DNA of 64,000 bases from Adiantum capillus-veneris (lineage: Eukaryota; Streptophyta; Polypodiopsida; Polypodiales; Pteridaceae), in assembly GCA_014529385.2 (NCBI GenBank), contig CM043952.1, positions 62,925,119 through 62,989,118 of the forward strand, in the 5' to 3' direction. The notes beneath the pieces are model-generated. The model did no database searches. It was not told the DNA's origin and was given only the letters and a program-made list of their open reading frames with translations. Each line of letters starts with the position of its first letter. The stretch's first letter is position 1. Both the position numbers and the translations under genes were made by a program. Of the stretch, positions 53,901 through 64,000 are shown piece by piece.

Positions 53901-55216
53901 GGAAGCCTAAAGAACTGTGGATGTGTGGAGCTTCACAATGTGGTAGCTTGAAACGTGAGGAATGTATCCTAGAGCGAGTTATAGAGGATAGGGACTATAT
54001 CCCAGAACCATTTCCTGAAGAAGAGTAAGAGCCTTTTGGATGGGAACACATCTTGGCAACTCTGGACGTGTGCGCCGTGGAGGATGCTCCCACAACAAAG
54101 TTTTGTGATGAAAATGGCTATGATGTCGTTCCTTATTTTGCAGTGAGTGTAATCCAGGAAAACAAAGAGAACCAGACATCAACAAGCTCTCGAAATAAGG
54201 AGCACACAAAGAAATGTGGAGAATCAAAAGATGAAGAAGACGACGAGTTCTATGACTCTGTAGAACACTTCGAACTTCAAGAAGATCAACAACCTGGGAA
54301 TCAATGTCATCGCTACACGAATAAAGTGCATCAAAAGTGGATTCCAAAGTCCTCGGTGAAGACACAGCCACCACAAGAATCCTCATACATGGCTCCTAAT
54401 AAGGATGCAAAGACTCAGCTAGGAGGAATACGACCAGAGAAATGAACTAACAATGCTCTAATCAATGGGCTAGAAAAGTCCTCCAAGAAACTACAACCCA
54501 CGAGCAAACAAACAGTAACTTTCCACTACCAGCCAAAAAATCAAGGGAAAGTACAAGAAGTCAACCTTGCTGAGGATAGTAGCGATAGTGATGAATCTTA
54601 CGACATCCCCTATCATCAACTCAGGCCATCACTAGCACCAACCCCTTCAGCAACAAAAACCATGACAGGTCAAAAGAACAGGACAACAAGTCAAAGCCAA
54701 AAATCTCGACAAATCTAGATACCAAAAAGCCAGATCGGTCAAAAACAGATATGGATCAAGAAGACAAAGATCTCTAATGACAAATCACAAGATCCAACAC
54801 CAAAACAAAAACAAGGAAAGCGTGCACGAACGGGTAAGAATACCACAAAGTTGCAAGCTTTCACAACTTAGATTTGGGCTCCAAAGAAGTTGATTCAAGC
54901 ACAAAAAAGTCAGGAATTCATTTGGATTCCAAAACAACCACAGTATCAAATTTCAAAGCCTAAATCCCGCCCCCAACCAAGCGTACAAGGTCTGAGGCAA
55001 AGACCACTGTTGACTCACACAACAAAAACCTGGATCCCAAAAAAGTCTCTTCAAACACAAACGAAGCACGGGCAAGTATGGGTTCCCAAACGAGCGTCAG
55101 CAACAAAACAGCCAATCATCGCAAAGAAATGGGTCCCAAAGAAGATCAACAAAACTGCTGTCAGTGCATCGCTGCTTGAATTCTTACAATTCTTCCTACG
55201 ATTACATTACAGTTAG
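53901..55216 (+). pseudogene. H tail with W-(I/V)-P-K repeats
   Basis: In the gag frame: PKELWMCGASQCGSLKREC, a stop, then GWEHILATLDVCAVEDA and an acidic stretch (KDEEDDEFYDSVEHFELQED). From about 54335 a basic, Gln/Lys-rich region repeats a short motif: KWIPKSS, (stop)IPKSQ, IWIKK, (stop)-IWAPKK, IWIPKQ, TWIPKK, VWVPKR, KWVPKK. The TAG before IPKSQ sits exactly where the repeat has Trp (TGG), so it is a G-to-A change. It ends LLEFLQFFLRLHYS. WVPK-type motifs are known in linkers of some plant retrotransposon polyproteins; the role is unknown. No RT follows. Confidence 0.6.
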
Positions 55217-56168
55217 AAGAGAGCAAGTCTCTTCAATCAAGCAACGATACAGGAGCTTCAAAGACCATTACATTGCTTAGACTATACTTAAGTCTGGTGA
55301 AGTGAAGGAGAAGGTCCAAAAGACACTCACGTACTAAGCACTGTGAGATACGAGTGGAGAAACTTCTACATCGAAAACCCTTCTTGGAAAGGTGGAAGCT
55401 ATTGAGACATCTTTTGATGTCACATGTGCTACATTTATTCCTCGAAACACCCATCATCTCCTTCTTTCACATTGCATGCTTTTGTTGACAAATTTATCAT
55501 ATGCATATAGAGTGTCCCATAATTGGCACTTGCATCAGGCACTCTTTCCGTGTTTCACCCAAGCACTCACCTTTCATGAACATGTACTTCAAATTCAACT
55601 GCTCAACTCCAATAAGAGCGTATACCAAAGGCATTTTTTTCCCACCGGGCTTTTTCCCTTTGGTCATCCAAGTTTCAGACCCTAATCTAAAGACACCTAT
55701 CACCATCCTCTTGTACATATTCCTTCTACATCAAAAATAAGGAAATGCTACTCAAATCAATTGACAAATGAATTGGAGCACCTATTTCAGATCATAGCAT
55801 ACTTCTCCTCAATGGCGAGTCGAAGAATGGCCTACAATGACAAAGCTGTAGACAACACTAACAACATGATTGCACAGGAACAAAGAAGTCCTCAATGACA
55901 AAGAGCAAACATAAGGGTAATCAGAGGATCTCAAAAGCTTGTCCCCATGATAATGCGCATCGAATGCTCGGCACGGTTTTGAACCTCTAATTAGAATAAT
56001 TAAGTCCTGGATTCAGCCTGACAGATAGACTTTGCATTGGAGTCCAAATTGGCCTAAAGAAGTTAAGGGTTTGGCCATACAATTTCTACAAAATCCTTAC
56101 AAAGTTTTCATTGGCTCACAAGATCAGAAAGCCAATCACTCAATTCTACCGATTGTAGAAGTTGTTTC
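55217..56168. other. no clear gene; one possible exon on the minus strand
   Basis: No RT or integrase. Minus strand 55497-55718 reads IGVFRLGSETWMTKGKKPGG...EQLNLKYMFMKG and then the donor-like GGTGAGT. It looks coding-like but I cannot place it in any family. It could be H 3' sequence or a captured exon. Confidence 0.35.
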
Positions 56169-57083
56169 TGAGAGTTTAGTTTAATTATTAAATTACCTAA
56201 AGCTCTCACAAAAGGCGAAAGGGAGACACATGTCAGAAGGCTATCACTTATGCTGCTTAATAGCCATTGGCTTGACTTGGGGAGGTACAATGGGGAGCCT
56301 ACAAGAGCAAATAGCAAGATGGCTCGCCCAAGAGAGAGAGGGGGCTGATTTTTGCAAGGAATTATCATACACACACACTCACACAATCTCATGTGTGAAG
56401 AAAGAGAAGACTATCTCTTCCCAAGCTTTAATGGAGAGCTCATCACCTACTACAAGCTTGTGAGATAGAAGCTTACATTGACACACTCTTGGCTTGTGGA
56501 TGCAAATCCAACCAAGAGCCAAGCTTCAATGCATGCTCATCTCCTATACCAAGCTAATTACTAAGCTAAAGCTATGCTAATATGAGTGATTATGTGAGGA
56601 GATGTACATCTTTCTCGTAAGATACTCCTTCTTCCTCTCAATCTACTCTCATACCCTGCTAGCTCTCACCATCTTCGAAGGTGTGTGAGGTCTTGGGTAT
56701 GAGAACGGGGATAAATAAAGTTGTGTTTGCTAAGTGTTTTTCTTAGTGCATGAAGCTTTCATCTTCATTGCACTAGCTAGTCTTGAAGGAACACAGACAA
56801 TTGTATTGTACAATGTCTCTCTTGATGGGAGAAACCATAATACAAAGCCTTTTGGAGGGGGGACCAGCTCCATGCAAATCCGGTCCTCAACTGTTGTCAA
56901 TAGCTTAATTTCTCTCTCTTTTGAAAGTATTGTTGATGCTATCTAACTAGGTGTTATGCTTTTTGTTGCTCTCTCCACCCAAGCACTCTTGTAATTCTCA
57001 TTAGGAATCTATTCTAATGAAATGCCCACTATGTTCATGCTAATTTTCGCTACACATAAGTTTTTAGACCATTAGATGTTACA
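56169..57083 (+). repeat. G LTR3, 5'-truncated, with primer site
   Basis: Matches LTR1 from about 40660 to its break, and LTR2 from there to its end (CCATTAGATGTTACA). It lacks the first ~670 bp. Primer site TGGTATCAGAGC at 57085-57096. Confidence 0.87.
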
Positions 57084-57096
57084 TTGGTATCAGAGC

Positions 57097-57500
57097 ACAA
57101 GGTTTCTCTTTTCTTGCTCAAGAAGGGAGGTCCTCAAGCTAGCTATAAATGGTTGGTATTATTAATTGCCTGTGAGTAAGTAGAATAGGGATTTTTCAGC
57201 CTTGCAGTGCGCTTGCCTTCGTGCAGTTAACGGGGCATCACCGTCGAGAGCTATGGTCTTAATAGTGGAGTCCTATGGGGCTTGCCTACGGCTTAACCAC
57301 TATTGAGCTATTAGAAGCTTGACAGGAGCCGGTGTTGTTTTGGTGTCGAAAGACCCTCTCTTTTATTCCTTGCAATTAATGGTATTCGAGCCGCGGGTAC
57401 AGTAGCTTGAGTGCTTTTTCTAAAGGGGTAAAGAGGAGTAGCAACTAGGGCTTGAAGTGCCAAAGTACACCTAAAAAGTTTACACCTAAAAGTTGTTAGA
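57097..57500 (+). other. G3 leader
   Basis: About 400-bp untranslated leader between primer site and gag ATG. This is the only copy of the intact G leader in the window. Confidence 0.6.
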
Positions 57501-58211
57501 ATGGCTGACAATAGTAAAGAGAGTGAAATTAATGTTGATAACTTTGATTTTGCTCATGAGCAAGCTACTAATGATGCTTCAATGCTTGTTAACTACCTTG
57601 TTTCTAAGCTTCAACAAGCCATGGGCAATCCATCTCTCCAAAGCGAAGTGCAACGGTAGCTCCATGCTCACGGGATTCTCCAAGCTCATCACCATGACAA
57701 GAGAACACCTAGGAAGCCTCCTTGTGAGACTACCAAAAGAGGTCTCTCTCCGATTCGGGAAGAAGAAGAGAATCCCTATGAAGGGCTCAAGAATTTACTT
57801 CTTGATGATGCATCTCGTTCCCAAAGGAGAACTCAAGAGCCTCCATCGAAGGAACAAGAAAGAAGTGAGTCTCCTGCCACCTCGACGAAGATGGCTCCAC
57901 GAAGACGGCGGGCTAAACGCTATCCATCACCACCAAAACAGAGAAGACCATCACACTCTTCTCCACTCCATAATTCACAGAGGGATGATAAAAAGCAAGA
58001 GAAGAAAAAGGCGAGAAAGAGGACACCCTCTTCTCCATCTTCTTCATCCTCTTCCTCTTATGAAAGTGATGGTGAAGACAACGAAGATCAAGACAAGAAA
58101 AAGGCGAGAAAGAGGTCACCCTCTTCTCCACCTTCTGAAGAAAGTGATGGTGCAACCTTTGAACCATCAAAAAGAAGAGGCCATAGGATTTATTTTGGTT
58201 TATTTTGGTGA
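57501..58211 (+). pseudogene. G3 gag N-terminal part
   Basis: ATG at 57501 begins MADNSKESEINVDNFDFAHE. A TAG at 57657-57659 (after SLQSEVQR) interrupts it, but the same frame continues to 58211. The second part is rich in Arg, Lys and Ser and has two tandem copies of a block like KKARKRTPSSPSSSSSS / KKARKRSPSSPPSEES with acidic ESDG between. The gag core seen in G1 (YDGTFGATDKVL) is not reached: the frame ends at RIYFGLFW. It supplies the gag start that G1 has lost, so the two are complementary fragments of one family. Confidence 0.65.
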
Positions 58212-61079
58212 GTTGATTTCAAGTATTAGATGTCTATAAACTCATGTGAGGGTATATGGTTAGTCAAACCGAACCGCACAAGCGTATATGAATAAAGTGG
58301 CTTTCTTTTTGTGTTATGGTTTGTTGTGTTAGTATCATATGGGTAAAGCGATGTGATAGAGTGTTAGTCTATATTATGGATCTGAACTTGATGCATTGGT
58401 TTGAGGTCAAACACCTTCATTTTCATGTTATGTATGCTCCCAAAAATGGCTAAAAGTTGTTTTTTGCATATGTATGAAGTTATGGTTTATGGTCAACCTA
58501 AGGGTCGAAGTTGGGTCGAAGTCATTAGGAAAAATATGAACCCTCTAGGGGCCCTTTGGGATTAAGGTTAATTAGAAGCTAGCCAATAGGAAGAGGGTGG
58601 TGGACACACTCTATACCCTCAAAAAAGTAGGGGGACAAGGTAGCCTTACACCTCTTAATGGCCTCTTACCTAGTGAGAAGGTAAGGGAGGTGGCTAGGGG
58701 AAAGGGAGGGAGGGGGGGGGGGGGGGGGGGGGGGGGAGGGGGGGACCACTTTGACCTTTTTTCCCCCACTTTTTGGCCCGGATTTAAAAATACACAAAAA
58801 ATTTCAAAATTTCAAAAAAAAATCAAATTTCAAGTTTTCCCTCCTTAAAAGGTCCCCTAACCTATTTCATGGTCAAAAAAGTATTTTTGACCTCCAAAAG
58901 TAAAAAACGTGCACTAAAAAATTAATTTTTTTCAAAAAATTTCAAAACATCATTTTCCACCCTCCAAAGTCTTTCCAAACCTATTCTATAGCTAAAAGTG
59001 ATTTTCTCTCTCTAAAAACCCTTTTCCAAGCTCTCCATGGCTGCAACAACCACATGCACCCCCTATAGTCCAACATTATCTCTCTACTAGCTTTCTCCCA
59101 CTCCATTGTAGCACCAAGCAAGCTTCTTTCCCATCTCTTCCCCTTGCCCACCACATAGTTCCACACCAAGCTAGCTCCTCTCCCTTGTCTCACCTCCATT
59201 ACAGCATGAAACAAGATTCTCCTCCTTCTACTTTCATTCACTCGCACTACATGGAAACCTCTACTCCCGAAGGTGGAAAAAGCATCAACTCACATGACTT
59301 GCATACCACAAGAACAGGAGGTGTGAATAGTGCATGGGCATTGCAAGGATTCATCTCCAACATAAAGATAGAATGGTGAGAAAACTACCCTTGTAGCTTA
59401 CATTCAGAGCTTAAGATCATCTCCATCTTTAAGTTTATCATGCTGGAGGGAATTAACCTCTTTATGGCTTTCAATGTTTAGGCTTCACACCTCATAACAT
59501 TGGGTGTTGCTATTTTGTTGATGGCTTTGGTGCGCCATCTATAGTTTTGTAGCATGTGATTGAGTCTCACAATGTAAGTAAGTTGTGTTATCTATGGAGA
59601 GTTATCAAAGATTTTTCTTATAATTTATTCTTTGTATAGTTGTCATTAGATTATTAGAATGATATCATTTTGTACTTTATAACTTTGTGCTCACATAATC
59701 TGTTGTTTACTTACAGAGTCAACTTGTTTTGAGAGGACATGAGCAAGCAACCATGTGCAAAGATGGAAATCACCCTATTTTTGTTCCATGAGGAACCTTT
59801 CACTACCGTGTTAAAAGATTTTGATAAGAATAGTAGGATTTTTGTAGAATCTTGAACCAATAGGTACTCTCTAGGAGCTCTTAGAAAAGCCATCCCTATA
59901 GTACTACTATCTTGCCTAGTGTCATAGACACACAAATACTCGTGTATATGAATCTCTAGATGAGAAAGACAAATACTTGTAAGAGAAGCCTAACAGCAAC
60001 AACATTGTCTCCATTTGTAATTATTTTTATGAGGCTAGATTCCTCTATAAATGCAATATAAATATTTCTTTTTGTTAAATGGTGTCGCACTGAGTGAGAG
60101 TATTTTATTTAGATTACTGGAGTTTCATACAGATTTGAGAAATATTGTTGATTTTTTTGGATATTCTGATTTGTCTGTAAGATGTTTGAAGTTTCAAGTC
60201 TTAATCATTCCACCATGAAGAAATTCATGCAATATTTTGATTTCAGTTTAATCACTAATGGTTATTCTTATTAAGTGGATCATAACCTTTGTCAAGATGT
60301 CCTCATTTGGGGATGTTGAATATATATCAATAGCAACATTTCAAAAGTTGAGAAAGCTAAATTCTTGCTTTCCAAAATGTTATTGTTTCCATACTATTCC
60401 TATGCCAAGCTTGACTTAGAGAAATGACAACTTGAGATGGAGGTGTAGATATATAGGGGTGAATTATTATTGATTCTTGTTTCATCATATATATTATAAA
60501 GCGTTTGAGTTTCCACCTTTTTGAGTAGTGTTGACAAGTTTTTGGTATCAAACCTCCTTAAATATCCCTATTCATTCGCTATTGGTAGCTATTTATTTGG
60601 TATTGTTAAAAATCATACCAATAGCTATCACCTTGTGAACTTAATTGTTGAATTGCGGATTTGATTTTTACTATGTAGCTCATTTGGATAGAGAAAGTGT
60701 AAACATAAATTATAGATACATGCATTGTTAACATAGAAGATATGTATCACTCGAACCTATATAACTGCTAATCAAGAAACCTTTGGTCGGATACTATAAC
60801 AATAGGGGTCACATGTGGTTTTAAATACCAAAGAAATGGCTTAACCAAAATATTTCCAAGAACACGAGGTGAATACAAGGAAGTAAAAATTGGCTCCTTG
60901 TGTGGTTGATTTCTAGTGCTAAATGTTCTGAGTGCACAAAATTTGTGAGTCCTTTGACCTTGCGAGTTCACTAAAGTATATGTAACATAGCACATGTGTT
61001 CAACAGAAGGGAATTTATATTCTTGTAAAGTTACAGAAACATGTGTAGGTAAGGCCTATAAGGGCTACTTTCAATCCAT
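58212..61079. other. no gene recognised; one 25-nt poly-G run
   Basis: Mostly A/T-rich. 58712-58736 is an uninterrupted G run in a purine-rich patch. Open frames such as 59185-59379 lack motifs. 60830-60890 resembles 61270-61310 (ATATTTCCAAGAACA...GGAAGTAAAAA), an outlying piece of the palindrome repeat. Confidence 0.45.
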
Positions 61080-61933
61080 TGTGGTGAACGGACATGATAT
61101 AGGAAAATTTGACATAGTGAATACTCCGGACATCAAACACTACAACTCTATCTCATGGCCATACATTAAAACAAAGCCCCTATTTGTCATTTTGAAGCCC
61201 TAGAGACCCTCAACAAGAGGGACCACAACGGCGCGTAGAATGCCCATCCAGGCACAAATAGGGACCAAGATATTTCCAAGAACAGGGGATGGACACAAGG
61301 AAGTAAAAAATGGTTGATAAGCATGATACAAGGTTTAGGTATCTACCATTTGGGGGGGGGAGGGGTTGCTATGAACACATTAAACTGCCCAGTTCTATCT
61401 CATGGACATGCATTAAAAAAATCTTGTACTTTTCATTTTAGGGGCCCAGGGACCCTCAACAAGAGGGGCCACAAGGACGCGCAAACTGGCCATCCAAAAA
61501 TTTTGGATGGCCAGTTTGCGCGCCCTTGTGGCCCCTCTTGTTGAGGGTCCCTGGGCCCCTAAAATGAAAAGTACAAGCATTTTGGATGGCCAGTTTGCGC
61601 GCCCTTGTGGCCCCTCTTGTTGAGGGTCCTTGGGTCCCTAAAATGACAAGTACAAGCTTTTTTTAATGCATGGCATGATACAATGTTTAGCTATTTGCCA
61701 TTGTGGGGGGGGGGAGTTTGCTATGAATACATCAATTTGCTCAACTCTATCTCATGGCTATGCATCAAAATTTTTGGATGGCTGATTTGTGCGCCCTTGT
61801 GACCAAATTTTGGATGGCTGATTTGTGCGCCCTTGTGGCCCCTCATGTTGAGGGTCCCTGGGGCCCTAAAATGACAAGTACAAGATTTATTTTTATGCAT
61901 GGCATGATACAATGTTTAGCTATTTGCCATTGT

Positions 61934-61959
61934 GGGGGGGGGGGGCGGGGGGGGGGGGG
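61934..61959 (+). repeat. poly-G run in array spacer
   Basis: 12 G, one C, 13 G. The same spacer position holds shorter or longer G runs in neighbouring units. Confidence 0.9.
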
Positions 61960-62225
61960 AGAGTTTGCTATGAATACATCAATTTGCCCAATTCTATCTC
62001 ATGGCTATGCATCAAAAAAATCATGTACTTGTCATTTTAGGGCCCCAGGGACCCTCAACAAGAGGGGCCACAAGGGCGCGCAAATCAGCCATCCAAAAAT
62101 TTTGGATGGCTGATTTGCGCGTCCTTGTGGCCCCTCTTGTTGAGGGTCCCTGGGGCCCTAAAATGACAAGTACAAGATTTATTTTTATGCATGGCATGAT
62201 ACAATGTTTAGCTATTTGCCATTGT

Positions 62226-62257
<32 letters not shown>
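62226..62257 (+). repeat. 32-nt poly-G run in array spacer
   Basis: Longest G homopolymer of the window, at the same spacer position as those at 61705, 61934 and 62522. Confidence 0.92.
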
Positions 62258-62258
<1 letters not shown>

Positions 62259-62770
62259 GTTTGCTATGAATACATCAATTTGCCCAATTCTATCTCATGG
62301 CTATGCATCAAAAAAAGCCTGTACTTGTCATTTTAGGGCCCCAGGGACCCTCAACATGAGGGGCCACAAGGGCGCGCAAATCAGCCATCCAAAAATTTTG
62401 GATGGCTGATTTGCGCGCCCTTGTGGCCCCTCATGTTGAGGGTCCCTAGGGCCCTAAAATGACAAGTACAAGATTTATTTTTATGCATGGCATGATACAA
62501 TGTTTAGCTATTTGCCATTGTGGGGGGGGTGGGGGGGAGTTTGCTATGAATACATCAATTTTCCCAATTCTATCTCATGGCTATGCATCAAAAAAAGCCT
62601 GTACTTGTCATTTTAGGGCCCCAGGGACCCTCAACATGAGGGGCCACAAGGGCGCGCAAATCAGCCATCCAAAATTTTTGGATAGCTGATTTGCGCGCCC
62701 TTGTGGCCCCTCATGTTGAGGGTCCCTGGGGCCCTAAAATGACAAGTACATGCTTTATTTTTATGCATGG

Positions 62771-63690
62771 TCTTAATCTGTGAACACTTTACAAGGAGTA
62801 GTGTGGTCATAGTTCTTACATCCATTCCATGACATGGTATGCTCATGGGGTGACCTATCACATAAAAATATCTTTGGTAGGAGTGCCCTCATGTTAGGAA
62901 AGAGTGTGTTGCTGCTGATGAAAAGTTTTTGCATTGTCCTACTAGGGATCTCTTCATGTCAGCATAATGATTTTTGGTGTAGTGGGAGCCACATTGTCGC
63001 TGAGGAGAGCTTTGTGCCACCGTAAAAGCTTCATGTTATGCCAGTTTCTTGAGCCGTTCTTGCAAACAACGCCACTCAACTAGCATAGCAAGAGGTCACC
63101 TTGTAACAAAAACATGTATGAATTCAACATTTGCAAGCTATATAATGAAGACACTTGTTAAGTATATGTTGTACAAATTTGCAAGTATTTCTATCTAGCT
63201 GGGAATAAACAATATAAAAATATACATTAGGATGAGACTACCACCCCTAATAAGCATGGATTTGAAGCACCTACCTGCAAGATGTAACAAAGAAGACTGT
63301 TTTAGAGGAAAAGTGGTGACACTTGGCCTCTCTAACCTGCAGCCTTTCACTATTTGTGCATAAAAGCAACCTTTGTGCCAAGCACTACAAAACAAGTAGA
63401 GGCAACACCTTAGACTTCAAAGTTTATGATAAGAAGAACACAATCAAAAGTAAGAAGTATATTGTTACCTTGCATAAAGGGGTGTTTTATTCAAATATGT
63501 GATGGTATTGGCAAGATATTGAAGAATCGTCAACATTCATCTCACCGATGCTACGACGTTCCTGGGATGACCTCTACTCACCCTCACGTGCGGCCTTCGA
63601 TGCAAACGTTGCGAACAAGCAAATATGTATGCATACGATTTGTGATGTCCTTGAGCACCATGGTAGTTGTTGCATGAGGAAGCAAAGGAT
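62771..63690. other. no gene recognised
   Basis: Short open frames only; no domain, RNA gene or terminal repeat seen. Confidence 0.4.
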
Positions 63691-63924
63691 GAAAAGAGAG
63701 AGGGGGGAGGGAGAGAGAGGAACATGGGAGAAGACAAGGGGGTAGTGGGGGAGAGAGAGAGAGAGTGGAGAAGGAGGAGAGAAGGGGGCAGGGAGGGAGA
63801 GGGAGGAACATGGGAGGAGAGAAGGGGACAGTGGGAGAGAGGGAGACAGGGGAGGAGGAGGAGAGAAGGGGCAGGGAGGGAGAGGAGAGGGAGAAAGGAG
63901 GGAGGAGGAAGAGAGAAGAAAGGT
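63691..63924 (+). repeat. polypurine (GA-rich) tract
   Basis: About 235 bp almost entirely A and G on the plus strand (runs of GGGAGGGAGAG, GAGAGAGAG), with only scattered C or T and two AACATGGGAG segments. Proline/serine-rich frames on the complement are artefacts of the composition. Confidence 0.9.
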
Positions 63925-64000
63925 TTTTTTTTTGGGGGGAGTTTTTTTTTGAAAAATTGGACTTTTAGTGCTTGTAAGTTTAAAAAAAATGTCAAAAAAT

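Larger units (their letters stand above)
47046..56168 (+). mobile_element. Ty3/gypsy-type element H (gag-protease, no pol seen)
   Basis: The 5' LTR (47046-48001), primer site, long leader, gag, retropepsin and a repetitive tail are readable. I found no RT, RNase H or integrase and no 3' LTR before the truncated G LTR at 56169. The right boundary is therefore a truncation and only approximate. The element is inserted in the G2 RT fragment. Confidence 0.72.
61080..62770. repeat. tandem array of long palindromes with poly-G spacers
   Basis: Near-perfect palindromes of about 151-155 bp at 61423-61577, 62024-62174, 62320-62470 and 62600-62750, plus half or diverged arms at 61207, 61577-61653 and 61767-61880. 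Arms read TGTACTTGTCATTTTAGGGC ... GCAAATCAGCCATCC and their complement. Spacers of about 130-150 bp read GCATGGCATGATACAATGTT, CCATTGTG, a G run, GTTTGCTATGAATACATCAA. Period is about 280-300 bp. It can be read as head-to-tail MITE-like units with ~75-bp terminal inverted repeats. Frames translating through it are by-products. Confidence 0.85.

Noticed and set aside
57493..58239. 248-codon plus-strand frame overlapping G3 gag
   Set aside because: Alternate frame of the gag relic; the frame starting at 57501 has the retroelement context and composition.
61754..62689. Repeated Gly-rich frames through the palindrome array
   Set aside because: Translations of G runs and palindrome arms, present on both strands by symmetry.
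63537..63995. 152-codon Ser/Pro/Leu-rich minus-strand frame
   Set aside because: Artefact of the polypurine tract.

Overview
This window is transposon-packed nuclear DNA from a land plant. The pentatricopeptide-repeat (PPR) fragments are of the plant PLS type (DMYAKCG, SWSTLI), primer sites match plant tRNAs, and the Copia and Ty3/gypsy families are plant-like. The style of the PPR and gag sequences reminds me most of ferns, but that is recollection rather than proof. I see no intact host gene, no rRNA or tRNA gene and no CRISPR array.

Layout. 0.7-2.9 kb: a minus-strand PPR pseudogene split by a 1.3-kb DNA transposon with TTAA target duplications and CACTAG ends. 4.0-4.6 kb: G/C-run hairpin repeats. 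4652-10191: a full-length minus-strand Copia element (C1) with an uninterrupted 1326-codon polyprotein. 10111-10563: a fold-back duplication of C1 LTR plus flank. 10534-15408: a minus-strand LTR element with 1.1-kb LTRs that carries gag but no pol. 15.4-18.5 kb: two more hairpins and PPR relics.

18566-39536: a large composite of a short-LTR (172 bp) family with no recognisable coding capacity ('SL'). Its outer LTRs are both on the minus strand and flanked by CAAAG. Inside are an inverted deletion derivative and tandem plus-strand copies. A second, broken Copia (C2, 33986-39401) sits exactly inside its right-hand LTR with a CTCCC duplication.

39993-47045: a decayed Ty3/gypsy chromovirus-like element (G) and an internally deleted tandem partner. 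47046-about 56168: another gypsy-type element (H) that interrupts G. It has a 956-bp LTR, a 2.3-kb leader with seven copies of a GC-centred palindrome, gag, a retropepsin and a tail of W-(I/V)-P-K repeats, but no reverse transcriptase or integrase in view. 56169-58211: a third G copy (truncated LTR plus the start of gag). 61.1-62.8 kb: an array of long near-perfect palindromes with variable poly-G spacers. 63.7-63.9 kb: a polypurine tract.

How the parts relate: C1 is the only element here whose polyprotein looks complete. The gag-only element, SL and H lack RT/integrase and would need enzymes supplied from elsewhere. The nesting gives relative ages: C2 is younger than the SL LTR, H is younger than the G copy it interrupts, and the C1 flank duplication is younger than both C1 and the gag-only element. 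No protein or nucleotide search was run; all identities come from motifs and by-eye comparison within the window.
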